Assembly (NCBI GenBank): GCA_910575725.1 | Contig: CAJTFE010000001.1 | Span: 269,360 to 333,359, forward strand | Length of the DNA: 64,000 nt | Direction: 5' to 3' | Source: Clostridia bacterium | GTDB lineage: Bacteria; Bacillota; Clostridia; Lachnospirales; Lachnospiraceae | Shown: in pieces, positions 23,404-32,498 of the stretch | Numbering within the stretch: position 1 is the stretch's first letter | How the letters are laid out: each line of letters begins with the position of its first letter | The notes under the pieces: generated by a model | What the model was told of the DNA's origin: nothing | Database searches by the model: none | The model's input: the letters and a program-made list of their open reading frames with translations, nothing else | Program-made: the position numbers and the translations under genes

Positions 23404-24383
23404 TCGGTCACCTCATCCTTGCTGCGGACAATCGGAAGAGTAATATTCACATCCGTGCCCTCCCCTGGTATGCTTCGGATATAGATTCCATAGATATCCC
23501 CAAAGAGCAGTTTGATCCGTTCATTTACATTGCTGATGGCAATCCCTCCTTTTTCCGTGTCGCTGGAGGGAATATTCCGTGCCAGGCGGTCGTTGAGGGT
23601 GTTCAGCGTGTGGGGCGGCATTCCCACGCCGTTATCCGACACCTGTATCAGAAGGCGCTGCTGGGTGAGAATAAAATGAATCACCACCTCGCCGGCCCCG
23701 GCCTTCTTTTCAATCCCGTGAAAAACAGCATTTTCCACCACAGGCTGGAGGGTAAGCTTCGGGATGTAAAGCCCCGGAATCTGGTTCGTGTCTCCCTCCA
23801 TATCGATTTTCAGGGACAGGCGGCTGCCGAAGCGGTAATGCTGGATGGTGTAGTAATTGTTGATGTTGTCAAGCTCCGCAGAGACAGGTACAAGCCGGTC
23901 CAGATCGGAAATGGTGTAACGAAAGAAGGTAGCAAGGGCCTCCGTCATATTTGCCACCGTATCTACCTTGTGGATAAGGGCTTCGCTGCGGATGCATTCC
24001 AGCGTATTGTAGAGAAAATGGGGATTGATCTGGTTCTGCAGCGCCAGGTACTGGGCCTGCTTTTTCAAAATCTTCATCTGCCTGCTCCGATTGGCGGATT
24101 CCCGGATGGTCTGGTAAAAAAGAAGCTCGGTGGAATTCCAGATAAGAGAGCCATGCACCAGGCAGTCCTCATGCTTGGTCAGAAGGTAATCTTCCATGTT
24201 TTTCTGCTTCTGAAGAAGGGAAATAAGAAGATAGAAAGAGCATACGCCAAGGACTGCAAGGAAAGCTCCGGCCGGGATGAGAAGCAAAAGCCCGGGAGCC
24301 CGGCGCAGGGCATCCAGAAACAGAATGGCAGAGAGCGCTGTCTGGCATATCAGAACAAGCTTTAACAAAAAGGTACGTCTCAA
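23400..24383 (-). CDS. YesM-type sensor histidine kinase
   Basis: About 327 residues. Two hydrophobic helices near the N-terminus enclose almost no extracytoplasmic loop; then a short linker, the phospho-acceptor block NQINPHFLYNTLE and an ATPase domain with VVENAVFHGIEKK, DNGVGMPP and GGIAISNVNERI. This is the LytS/YesM class that partners AraC-type YesN regulators. Most relatives have a large extracellular Cache domain, absent here, so the signal must arrive otherwise. I prefer the TTG start at 24383, eight bases after the response regulator stop with GGGGTGA in front; starts at 24401 or 24419 would overlap that gene. Confidence 0.88.
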   Translation of the reverse strand: MRRTFLLKLVLICQTALSAILFLDALRRAPGLLLLIPAGAFLAVLGVCSFYLLISLLQKQKNMEDYLLTKHEDCLVHGSLIWNSTELLFYQTIRESANRSRQMKILKKQAQYLALQNQINPHFLYNTLECIRSEALIHKVDTVANMTEALATFFRYTISDLDRLVPVSAELDNINNYYTIQHYRFGSRLSLKIDMEGDTNQIPGLYIPKLTLQPVVENAVFHGIEKKAGAGEVVIHFILTQQRLLIQVSDNGVGMPPHTLNTLNDRLARNIPSSDTEKGGIAISNVNERIKLLFGDIYGIYIRSIPGEGTDVNITLPIVRSKDEVTD

Positions 24384-24393
24384 GCAATCACCC

Positions 24394-26004
24394 CTATCCA
24401 TAGAGTCTGCGGTATTCACTGGGCTTTAGTCCGGTGTGTTTACTGAAATTTTTCGTAAAGGTTTTCAAATCGTTGTAGCCTACATTTTTGGCAATGGTTT
24501 CAATCTTGTCGTCAGAGGATTTCAGGAGATCCTTTGCCGCCTCCATCCGGGCATAAATCAGATATTTGCTGAAATTCATTCCCGTTTCCTTCTTGAACAG
24601 AGAACTGAAATAAGCCTCGTTAAAGTTGATCCGGGCGCAGATATCCTTTAAGGTAATAGCCTCGCTGATATGGCTTTTTACATAATCTCTGGCAGTCTGG
24701 ATGGGACGCAGCTCCGCATTGCGTTTTTCCTCACAGTATGCGTCAAATAATTCCCGGATGCAGTGCTCAAGCAGAGCAATGATTTCCGAGATCTGGGCAC
24801 AGTTCCCGATATCCTCCCGGAACTTAAGGAAGAAGGAATCCTCGTTGGAGATGTGCACCTTGTTTTTCTGCATACTTAAGATATAGGCGTTGAGAAAGGC
24901 CTGGGCAAGCTGAAGGATCTCATATCCGGAGAGGTCGGTCTGCCTGATGGAGGTTTCCAGATCGGCAATCACTTTCAGAACCTCCTCCCGGTTCAGGCTC
25001 TCAATGGCCGTTTCCAGGGAAAGAATCAGCTTTTGCAGAAGCACAAGAAAAAGATCCGGATTTTTGTGCTGTCCTCTGCCGTCATAGAGGCAGTAGGTTT
25101 CATGAACAATGCGCTGGCAGACTGCCCATTTTGCCTCGTGGTAGGCGCCTGGCAGGAAGCGGAGGGAAGAAAATGCCCGGCTGATTCCCAAAGTTACGGG
25201 AAGGGAGCAGGCCGCTTCCCTGTGGGCCTTTAGATATTCCAGCAGCTCCTCATACCTGGAATACATGGAGGGAGCAGCCTCCCGTTCATAGTTGAGAAGG
25301 AACACCAGGTGGTTATCCATAATGGCGTATCCCATCTCATGGCAGTCCTCGGCAAGAAGGAATTTTAAGATACGGGAAACCTTTTCATAGATATATTCGA
25401 TTTCCTTTTTGTTCTTGTAATCAAAACCGTCAATGCGGACCAGCAGGAGCTGGTAGCCCCCGGGTTCAAAAGCGTATCCATACCTGGAATTCACCGCAGC
25501 CTCCTCAAAATCACCGCTGTTTTCGGGGAAGGAGGCAAGAAAGTCAAGGAAAAACTGCTTCTGCTGATTCTTTTCATTGGTGTAGTAGCCCTGCTCGTAT
25601 TTCCGGGCCAGGGCTTCCTCTTGTTCCTTTTCCAGATGATTCTGATAGATCCGCTCCAGGCTCATTTCCAGCTCACGCTGGTTTACGGGCTTTTGCAGGT
25701 AGTCGATGACGCCGAGGCGGACGGCTCTCTGGGCATACTCAAACTGGCTGTAGCCGCTGATGATGATAAAGCTGATATCTGGATTGCATTCCTTTCCCTT
25801 CTGGATCAGATCCAGGCCGTCATAGCCAGGCATCCGGATATCTGTGATAATAACGTCAACCTCGTGATTTTCCAGAAAGGAAACGGCGTCCAGGCCGTCC
25901 AGGGCAATGCCGACCACCTTCATATGATAGGTTTCCCATTGAACCAGGTTATTGATGAGTTCACAGATTTTATATTCGTCGTCAGCAATCAGTACTTTTA
26001 TCAT
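24394..26004 (-). CDS. YesN-type response regulator with AraC DNA-binding domain
   Basis: 536 residues. The receiver domain starts MIKVLIADDEYKICELI, with the phospho-acceptor Asp in DVIITDIRMPG and Lys in LQKPVN. A long middle region follows, then two AraC helix-turn-helix units (ITLKDICARINFNEAYFSSLF and IETIAKNVGYNDLKTFTKNF). It is expected to activate carbohydrate genes, and the divergent polyol operon is the obvious target. ATG 26004 has AAGGAGAAA upstream; the frame's earlier ATG does not. Confidence 0.92.
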   Translation of the reverse strand: MIKVLIADDEYKICELINNLVQWETYHMKVVGIALDGLDAVSFLENHEVDVIITDIRMPGYDGLDLIQKGKECNPDISFIIISGYSQFEYAQRAVRLGVIDYLQKPVNQRELEMSLERIYQNHLEKEQEEALARKYEQGYYTNEKNQQKQFFLDFLASFPENSGDFEEAAVNSRYGYAFEPGGYQLLLVRIDGFDYKNKKEIEYIYEKVSRILKFLLAEDCHEMGYAIMDNHLVFLLNYEREAAPSMYSRYEELLEYLKAHREAACSLPVTLGISRAFSSLRFLPGAYHEAKWAVCQRIVHETYCLYDGRGQHKNPDLFLVLLQKLILSLETAIESLNREEVLKVIADLETSIRQTDLSGYEILQLAQAFLNAYILSMQKNKVHISNEDSFFLKFREDIGNCAQISEIIALLEHCIRELFDAYCEEKRNAELRPIQTARDYVKSHISEAITLKDICARINFNEAYFSSLFKKETGMNFSKYLIYARMEAAKDLLKSSDDKIETIAKNVGYNDLKTFTKNFSKHTGLKPSEYRRLYG

Positions 26005-26085
26005 AGACAGATTTCTCCTTAAGCAGTACAAAACGTATGGCCCACAGTTTGCTTTCTCTTTTGTGTCTCCTTGTCCACTGAGTAT

Positions 26086-26113
26086 ATTATAACAAGTTTT
26101 AAAGATTTGTCAC
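26086..26113 (-). promoter_or_regulatory. Promoter of the two-component/pseudo-ABC operon
   Basis: Minus-strand GTGACA and TATAAT are 16 bp apart, about 80 bp before the response regulator start. On the plus strand of the same 258-bp divergent region a TATAAT stands at 26191-26196 without a good -35 box, as expected for an activator-dependent promoter driving the polyol operon. Confidence 0.6.
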
Positions 26114-26262
26114 TTGCCCCAGGGAGCAGTTGTGAAAACTCCCCCCATAATTCTAAAAGTCACCTCGTTATAATCTGAAAATTCTGATGCTATAATGAGA
26201 AAAATCAAATATTTCACAGGAAAACAAAGAGAAAAACCATTCTGCAGAGGAAGGGGACAGCA

Positions 26263-27324
26263 ATGAAAACAATGAAGGCACTTAGAATGTATGCGCCAGA
26301 TGATTTCAGACTGGAGGAGGTTCCGGTTCCGGAGATCGGGCCTGACGACATTCTCATCAAAGTAAAGGGCTGCGGCATCTGCGCCGGGGATATCAAGACC
26401 TACCACGGAGGACAGCGTGTCTGGGGCCGGACGCCGGCGGATGCTTATATCGAAGCTCCCTGCATCGGAGGACACGAATTTCACGGAGTTGTGGCGGAAA
26501 AGGGCGCAAACGTCACAAATGTAGAGATTGGGGAGCGGATTCTTGCAGAGCAGATTCTGCCCTGCGGAACATGCCGGTTCTGCCGCCAGGGAAATTATTG
26601 GATGTGCCAGCCGCACAGCATTTTCGGGTTTAAGAACGAGGCCCAGGGCGGCTTTGCAGAATATATGAAATTTCCGGCAAACAGTGTCATACATAAGCTC
26701 CCGGACGCCTTGAGCGATGAACAGGCTGTGCTGGTAGAGCCCTACGCCTGCGGCATGCATGCGGTGGAACGGGCAGGCATCCGGCACACGGATGTGGTTG
26801 TCATCAGCGGATTGGGCGCCATCGGATTAAGCATGGTGTGCGCAGCCAAAGCATTGTCTCCAAAGCTCCTGATTGGACTGGATCTGAGGCAGAACCGTCT
26901 TGACAAGGCCATGGCTTTTGGGGCAGACATAACATGGAACCCGGCGGAGGAAAATGTGGTTGAGAAAGTGAAAGAGCTCACAGGCGGGTATGGGTGCGAC
27001 GTGTATATTGAGGCGTCCGGAGGAGCGAAAAGCGTAATGCAGGGCCTTGAGTCGGTGTGCAATATGGGCCGCTATGTACAGTTCGGCATTTTCCCCAGAG
27101 ATGTGACGGCAGACTGGAATATCATCGGAGACACCAAGCATATGGACATCTTCGGTTCCCATCTTTCCGGACACTGCTACAAAGCAGTCATAGACGGAAT
27201 GGTAAATGGAATCTTCAGGACAGAGGGTATCCTTTCCCACACCTTTTCACTGGCAGAGTGGGAGAAGGCCTTTGAGACGGCGGAAAAGGATCCGGATGCC
27301 TTTAAGGTGGCCCTGCTTCCATAG
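26263..27324 (+). CDS. Zinc-dependent polyol dehydrogenase, erythritol/L-threitol dehydrogenase-like
   Basis: A 353-residue medium-chain dehydrogenase. Catalytic zinc ligands are in GCGICAGD and GGHEFHG; the structural zinc lobe is CGTCRFCRQGNYWMC; the NAD loop is SGLGAIGLSM. The CGICAGDIKTYHGG start and the VEPYACGMHAVERA block recall erythritol/L-threitol dehydrogenases, so a short-chain polyol substrate is plausible but not proven. It opens an operon with an RbsBAC-type importer, another dehydrogenase, an aldolase and a kinase. Confidence 0.88.
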   Translation: MKTMKALRMYAPDDFRLEEVPVPEIGPDDILIKVKGCGICAGDIKTYHGGQRVWGRTPADAYIEAPCIGGHEFHGVVAEKGANVTNVEIGERILAEQILPCGTCRFCRQGNYWMCQPHSIFGFKNEAQGGFAEYMKFPANSVIHKLPDALSDEQAVLVEPYACGMHAVERAGIRHTDVVVISGLGAIGLSMVCAAKALSPKLLIGLDLRQNRLDKAMAFGADITWNPAEENVVEKVKELTGGYGCDVYIEASGGAKSVMQGLESVCNMGRYVQFGIFPRDVTADWNIIGDTKHMDIFGSHLSGHCYKAVIDGMVNGIFRTEGILSHTFSLAEWEKAFETAEKDPDAFKVALLP

Positions 27325-27501
27325 CCGGACGGAACCGGTATATGCCTTTTGGGTTTGGCTTTATTCATTATGTACCGGCATTTACAGTACGCCTTGAAAG
27401 ATTCAAAAAGCCTAGGGAGGATCTTTGATACACGGAAAAGCTTTAAGCAGGCTTTTGAATTTGAATGGGATAAATTTTAAGAAAAGAGAGGTAGAAGACG
27501 T

Positions 27502-28587
27502 ATGAAAAACACATTGAAGAAGGCAGTCTGCCTTGCGCTGGCCCTGACCATGACGGCGGCGCTGGCAGGATGCTCCTCCAAACCGGCCGTTCCGGCCGAA
27601 ACCGAAGCACCCGGACAGACAGAGGAAGCGGCGGAGACGGAGGCAGAAGCAGAGGCTCCTGCGCCTGGGGAAGCCGGGCAGAAGTGGAAGGTCGGCTTTG
27701 CGCTGGAATCCATGGATGTGGCAGTATGGAACACCATGTCGGAGGGCATGGCTGCAAAAGCAGAGGAGCTGGGAGTGGACTACACTTGTATGACGGCAAA
27801 CAATGACGTTGCAACCCAGATTGCCAATATCGAGAATATGATTACCCAGGGCTACAATGCCATTATCATTCACTCTTTTGACCGTGAGGCGTTTGCAGAC
27901 ATTGTAAATGAAGCCATTGCAGCAGGAATCGTAATCTGCGCTTATGACGATGAGATCATTGATGCGGCCACAGGTGAGCCCTGTAAGTATCCGATTACCT
28001 TCCTGTGTGACAATTATGAGATTGGCCGCCGGGTAGGCACCATGGCCTGCGAGTGGGCTCTTGAGAAGTATCCGGATGAGGAAGAGATACAGATGGGGCT
28101 TCTGTGGCACCATGAGTTTGAGTATCAGCAGGACCGGGTGAGAGGTATGAAGGATGTCATTGCAGAGCTGGATCCGAGGATTACCATTGTGGATGAGCAG
28201 GAAGGCCTTGTGGTAGAGGACGGAGTGGCAGCGGCAGAGGCATGGCTGCAGGCTTATCCCAATCTGAAGGGCGTTCTGGCTACTAACGATACGTGTCTTC
28301 TGGGCTTTTCCGAGGCATGGGTGGCAGCAGGCAGGGATATCAAGGACGACACCTTTGGCATGTGGGGTAATGACGGCGTTGCAGATGCCATTGACATTGT
28401 AGCGGAGGGCGGAATCATCCGCGGCGATGTGGGGCTTGACGTATACAACGGCGGTGCGGATGCACTGGCTGCCTGCGTGGCGATCTTAAACGGAGAGAGC
28501 GCAGAGAGCGTCGTAATGCCTATGATCAATGTAACAGAGGAGACGGCTGCAGAGTGGATGGCTGACGAGAATCTGTACAAAAAATAA
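27502..28587 (+). CDS. Sugar ABC transporter substrate-binding lipoprotein (RbsB-like)
   Basis: A 361-residue secreted protein. A lipoprotein signal ends LAGCSS, so Cys24 would carry the lipid; a Glu/Ala/Pro-rich linker follows, then a type I periplasmic-binding fold (KWKVGFALESMDVAVWNTM, TQIANIENMITQGYNAIIIH, WGNDGVADAIDIVAEG). It captures the sugar or polyol and hands it to the downstream ABC pair. A strong hairpin after the gene may allow more of this component than of the membrane parts. Confidence 0.92.
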   Translation: MKNTLKKAVCLALALTMTAALAGCSSKPAVPAETEAPGQTEEAAETEAEAEAPAPGEAGQKWKVGFALESMDVAVWNTMSEGMAAKAEELGVDYTCMTANNDVATQIANIENMITQGYNAIIIHSFDREAFADIVNEAIAAGIVICAYDDEIIDAATGEPCKYPITFLCDNYEIGRRVGTMACEWALEKYPDEEEIQMGLLWHHEFEYQQDRVRGMKDVIAELDPRITIVDEQEGLVVEDGVAAAEAWLQAYPNLKGVLATNDTCLLGFSEAWVAAGRDIKDDTFGMWGNDGVADAIDIVAEGGIIRGDVGLDVYNGGADALAACVAILNGESAESVVMPMINVTEETAAEWMADENLYKK

Positions 28588-28616
28588 GTGACCTGCTGAT
28601 GTAAGCTTTTGTGAAA

Positions 28617-28658
28617 GGGGCGGCTGCAGCATAAGCCATCAGCCGCCCCATTTTATTA
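28617..28658 (+). terminator. Hairpin after the binding-protein gene, probable attenuator
   Basis: GGGGCGGCTG and CAGCCGCCCC pair over a 13-base loop, then ATTTTATT. It sits inside the operon, so partial termination that favours the binding protein over the permease is likely. Confidence 0.75.
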
Positions 28659-28681
28659 TGTAAGAAACGGAGCAGAACTGT

Positions 28682-30172
28682 ATGGACAAAAAAGTTGTAT
28701 TATCGCTGCGGAATATTTCCAAGGCATATCCCGGCGTACAGGCGCTGGACGATGTTTCCATTGACTTCAGAGAGGGAGAGGTACACTGCATCATAGGAGA
28801 GAACGGCGCCGGAAAATCTACCTTTATTAAAATGATATCCGGGGCAAATGTTCCGGACGAGGGCTGTATCGAATATATGGGTAAGGTGTATACCGCCATG
28901 ACGCCGGCTCTTTCCAGGGAACTGGGAATCTGTGTGGTATACCAGGAGCTGAATCTGGCCGAGGATCTGTCCGTAGCGGAGAATCTGTATCTGGGCCAGA
29001 AAAAGAGCCGGTTTTTTAATGCCAGGGATTTTGAGAGGGATGCGCAGAAGATATTTGATGAAATGGGTGTCCGCATCGACTGTTCGGCCAGGGTGGAGGA
29101 TCTGTCTGTCTCCTACATGCAGTTTGTCGAGATTGCAAAGTCGGTCTCGGAAAAGGGGAAGGTTATTATTTTTGACGAGCCTACGGCGCCTCTCACAGAG
29201 GATGAGGTGGACAAGCTTCTTCATCTGATATCGGAATTAAAGAAGAAAAATTATGTAATTATCTACATTTCTCATAGATTGCAGGAGCTGTTCCGGATCG
29301 GAGACCGGGTGACGGTGCTTCGGGACGGAAAGAAGATTATCACAGATGAGATGGCAAATATGGATCAGGCAAAGCTGATCGCATATATGGTGGGCCGGGA
29401 GATGTCCTTTGAGTATCCCAAGCGTGAGCATGGGCTTGGCGATGTGGTTCTGGAGGCAAAGGGAATTACCAGCAGCAAGGTACATCAGGTGTCCTTTTTT
29501 GTCCGCGCAGGGGAGATTCTGGGGATCGGCGGATTGGTGGGAGCCGGCAGATCCGAACTGCTGCGCGCCGTGTATGGAGCCGATCTTAGGGATGCCGGCG
29601 AGATTTATCTGTGCGGAAAGCAGGTCTTTATCCATTCTCCGGTGGAAGCCGTAAAGCTTGGAATCGGATTTGTCACAGAGGATCGGAAGCGTACGGGGCT
29701 GCTTCTGGAAGACAGCATTGTACAGAATATTTCCCTTGCAATTCTGAAAAGGATCTCCAAGGGTCTTGTGGTGAATCAGAAGCAGGAGAGGGAGACTGCG
29801 GCCAGGCAGATTGAAAATCTCCGCATCAAGACACCCTCCGGGGACAATGCCGCCAAGTCCTTAAGCGGCGGCAACCAACAGAAGGTTGTGCTTGGAAAAT
29901 GGCTGGCGGCAGACTGTAAGGTGCTCTTTATGGATGAGCCGACCAGGGGCGTGGACGTAGGCGCAAAGCAGGAAATCTATAAGCTGATGAATGAGCTGGC
30001 CCGGCAGGGCATTGCCATTGTCATGGTATCCTCGGAGATGGAGGAGCTTTTGGGCATGTCGGAGAGGGTAATTGTACTCCATGAAGGAAATAAAACGGGT
30101 GAGCTGTCCAGAGAAGAATTCAACCAGGAATCGGTACTGACGCTGGCATCTGGTATTACAGAGGAGGTATAG
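28682..30172 (+). CDS. Sugar ABC transporter ATP-binding protein (RbsA-like)
   Basis: 496 residues with two ABC cassettes. The first has Walker A GENGAGKST, an SVSYMQFVEIAKSVSEKGK signature region and Walker B VIIFDEPTAPL. The second has the degenerate Walker A GGLVGAGRSE, an LSGGNQQKVVLGKWL signature and VLFMDEPTRGVD. This is the normal pattern for ribose/xylose-type importers and contrasts with the motif-less relative at 22-23.4 kb. It is followed after one base by the permease. Confidence 0.95.
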   Translation: MDKKVVLSLRNISKAYPGVQALDDVSIDFREGEVHCIIGENGAGKSTFIKMISGANVPDEGCIEYMGKVYTAMTPALSRELGICVVYQELNLAEDLSVAENLYLGQKKSRFFNARDFERDAQKIFDEMGVRIDCSARVEDLSVSYMQFVEIAKSVSEKGKVIIFDEPTAPLTEDEVDKLLHLISELKKKNYVIIYISHRLQELFRIGDRVTVLRDGKKIITDEMANMDQAKLIAYMVGREMSFEYPKREHGLGDVVLEAKGITSSKVHQVSFFVRAGEILGIGGLVGAGRSELLRAVYGADLRDAGEIYLCGKQVFIHSPVEAVKLGIGFVTEDRKRTGLLLEDSIVQNISLAILKRISKGLVVNQKQERETAARQIENLRIKTPSGDNAAKSLSGGNQQKVVLGKWLAADCKVLFMDEPTRGVDVGAKQEIYKLMNELARQGIAIVMVSSEMEELLGMSERVIVLHEGNKTGELSREEFNQESVLTLASGITEEV

Positions 30173-30173
30173 T

Positions 30174-31136
30174 ATGAAGCTTATTACATTATACAAAAAA
30201 TATGGGGTACTCTTTATTCTGCTTGCACTGGTGATCTTTTTCTCCTTTGCCGCGCCTATGTTTTTTTCGGTAACGAATCTTTTTAATATTTCCAAGCAGG
30301 TGGCGATTATGGCAATCCTTTCTGTGGGCATGACCTTTGTACTGCTGACCGGAGGAATTGAGCTGTCCATGGGCTCCGTGATTTCCCTCGGGGTTGTGTT
30401 GATCTCCAAGATGGTTACGGAAGCCGGACTGCCTATAGCAGTATCAATGCTGGCGGCAGTCGGGTCTGCCACAGTGCTTGGCTTTCTGGACGGGCTCATC
30501 ATTGCCAAGATCAAGGTTCCGCCGCTGATTATTACGTTGGGAATGCAGATTTTTTTGTATGGATTTACTTACACCATCTGCAACGGCCAGCCGGTATACG
30601 GTATTCCGGTGTCGCTCAAATGGATTGGCCAGACGTATCTGGCCGGCATCATTCCTGTTTCGGCAGTGCTTATGCTCCTAGTCATACTGATCGGCCATTT
30701 TATCTTAACGAAAACGTATCTGGGCCGCTATTTTTATGCCATAGGCAGCAATGAGGAGACGGCCAAGCTCTCCGGCATCAATGCAGATAAAATCCGGATT
30801 CTGGCCTACACCTTCTGCGGATGCCTGGTGGGAATCGCAAGCATTGTGATGCTGGGGCGCATCGGATCCGGGCAGCCCAGCGCCGGGGACGGCTACGAGA
30901 TGGACGTGCTCACCGGCTGTGTCCTTGGAGGAGTCAGCCTAAACGGCGGCAAGGGAAATGTTGCAAAGGCCTTTGCAGGCATTCTGGTGATCGGCGTCTT
31001 AAGCAACGGCATGGCGCTGATGGGCCTGGATTCCTTCGCCCAGAAGATGGTAAAGGGCGTGGTTCTGATGCTGGCCGTAATACTGGACAGCCTGCAGTTT
31101 ATACAGATTCGCAAGAAAGTAAAAGTGGTTTCTTAG
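30174..31136 (+). CDS. Sugar ABC transporter permease (RbsC-like)
   Basis: A 320-residue membrane protein with eight to ten hydrophobic segments. Family markers are VGMTFVLLTGGIELSMGS in the first half, YAIGSNEETAKLSGIN with the coupling-helix region in the middle, and TGCVLGGVSLNGGKGN near the end. It forms the channel for the importer. The gene starts one base after the ATPase stop and is followed directly by a type B repeat. Confidence 0.94.
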   Translation: MKLITLYKKYGVLFILLALVIFFSFAAPMFFSVTNLFNISKQVAIMAILSVGMTFVLLTGGIELSMGSVISLGVVLISKMVTEAGLPIAVSMLAAVGSATVLGFLDGLIIAKIKVPPLIITLGMQIFLYGFTYTICNGQPVYGIPVSLKWIGQTYLAGIIPVSAVLMLLVILIGHFILTKTYLGRYFYAIGSNEETAKLSGINADKIRILAYTFCGCLVGIASIVMLGRIGSGQPSAGDGYEMDVLTGCVLGGVSLNGGKGNVAKAFAGILVIGVLSNGMALMGLDSFAQKMVKGVVLMLAVILDSLQFIQIRKKVKVVS

Positions 31137-31269
31137 AATATTACGGAACTGGAAAAACAGTAATATTCCTCACAGCACACAAATCGATTTACAGGCACAT
31201 GTTTTAAGTGACTGGAAATTGATTTAGGCAAGGTGTGCTGGGAGGGATATTACAGAACTGGAATAGGAG
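31137..31269 (+). repeat. Type B repeat, copy 3 (carries an RBS)
   Basis: It starts at the base after the permease stop. AATATTACGGAACTGG and its inverse ACAGTAATATT come first. The long hairpin AGCACAC...AAATCGATTT...CAG against CTG...AAATTGATTT...GTGTGCT follows, then ATATTACAGAACTGGAATAGGAG, the ribosome-binding site of the next gene. It is the cleanest copy and shows all parts. Confidence 0.88.
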
Positions 31270-31276
31270 ATGTACT

Positions 31277-32311
31277 ATGAAAACAGCAGTTATGACAGAT
31301 GTAATGAAGATGGAATTTGTGGAGAGGGATATTCCAAAACCCGCCAGGGACGAGGTGCTTGTAAAAGTAGAGTATGTAGGAATCTGCGGATCGGATTCCC
31401 ACTATTTTGAAAAGGGAGCCATAGGCTCCTATGTAGTAAAACCGCCATTTGTCTTAGGCCACGAGGCAGGAGGAACAGTGGTGGAGACAGGGGAAGATGT
31501 GAAGCATCTAAAAGCCGGCGATCGGGTTGCCTTAGAGCCCGGAAAAACCTGCGGAACCTGTGAATTCTGCAGAAGCGGCAGATACAATCTCTGCCCGGAT
31601 GTGGAGTTCTTTGCCACGCCTCCCTATGACGGAGTCTTTCAGGAGTACGTGGCCCACCGGGCGGATCTGTGCTTCAAGCTTCCCGAAAATGTAGATACAA
31701 TGGAAGGCGGACTGATGGAGCCCTTATCCGTAGGTATGCATGCGGCCGCCCAGGGAGGCGCATGTCTTGGACAGAAGGCAGTCGTGATGGGAGCCGGCTG
31801 CATCGGACTTGTCTCTATGATGGCCCTAAAGGCCCGGGGAGTCAGCCAGGTCTATGTGGTTGATATTATGGAAAAGCGTCTTTCCAAGGCTCTGGAGCTT
31901 GGGGCGGACGGCTGTATCAACAGCAAAAAAGAGGATGTGGCAGGAAAACTGGAGGAGCTCACAAAGGGCAGCGGCATTGACCTTGTTATTGAGACCGCAG
32001 GAGCGGAGATTACCACAGGCCTGGCGGTTCAGATTGCAAAAAAGGGAGCCGTGATTGTGCTGGTGGGCTACAGCCCCAGCGGTGAAATGAAGCTTCCTGT
32101 GAGCACAATTCTGGATAAGGAGCTTACGATAAAGTCGGTATTCCGCTACCGCCATATGTATCCCATGGCCATTGACGCAGTTGCATGCAAAAAGGTGAAT
32201 CTGAAAGGGATTGTGACGGACGTGTTTGAATTCGACGAGATTCAGCAGGCCATGGAGAAAAGCATTTATAACAAGGCGGATGTGGTAAAGGCCGTAATCA
32301 AGATTGGATAG
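31277..32311 (+). CDS. Zinc-dependent sorbitol/xylitol-type dehydrogenase
   Basis: A 344-residue medium-chain dehydrogenase. Zinc ligands lie in [10 protein letters not shown] and GHEAGG, the structural zinc lobe is [15 protein letters not shown], and the cofactor loop is [25 protein letters not shown] is typical of sorbitol/xylitol dehydrogenases, which oxidise a polyol to a ketose. The start at ATG 31277 uses the AGGAG at the end of the repeat; an in-frame ATG at 31235 lies inside the repeat and is not credible. Confidence 0.9.
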   Translation: MKTAVMTDVMKMEFVERDIPKPARDEVLVKVEYVGICGSDSHYFEKGAIGSYVVKPPFVLGHEAGGTVVETGEDVKHLKAGDRVALEPGKTCGTCEFCRSGRYNLCPDVEFFATPPYDGVFQEYVAHRADLCFKLPENVDTMEGGLMEPLSVGMHAAAQGGACLGQKAVVMGAGCIGLVSMMALKARGVSQVYVVDIMEKRLSKALELGADGCINSKKEDVAGKLEELTKGSGIDLVIETAGAEITTGLAVQIAKKGAVIVLVGYSPSGEMKLPVSTILDKELTIKSVFRYRHMYPMAIDAVACKKVNLKGIVTDVFEFDEIQQAMEKSIYNKADVVKAVIKIG

Positions 32312-32477
32312 TCCAGCTAAGAAATGTCAAGTATTTATTAGAAAAAATTTCTGCTGGACGGTAAAGCTGCAAAGGCGCACGAGAGGAACTTTTATGAGTG
32401 CTTTTTCGAATAAAAGTTTCTCTCATTAGCGGTGTGCCGGAGCGGCGTTACCCTTTCGTGCTGCCGCGCAGCGACTA
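32311..32477 (+). repeat. Type A repeat, copy 1
   Basis: A 167-bp structured element that begins on the last base of the dehydrogenase stop codon. Hairpin 1 pairs GTCCAGC-AGAAAT with ATTTCT-GCTGGAC. A long second stem pairs GGTAAAGCTGC and GGCGCAC with GTGTGCC and GCGGCGTTACC, enclosing GAGAGGAACTTTTAT/AATAAAAGTTTCTCTC. A small third hairpin is GCTG/CAGC. The only other copy in the window is at 36514. The aldolase ribosome-binding site follows 13 bases later. Confidence 0.88.
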
Positions 32478-32498
32478 TAGATACGAGGAGGAATACAT

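Noticed and set aside
23364..24365. 333-codon frame opposite the histidine kinase gene
   Set aside because: It is fully antisense to a clear kinase with all motifs. Such frames are common opposite GC-rich codons and it has no recognisable domain or start signal.
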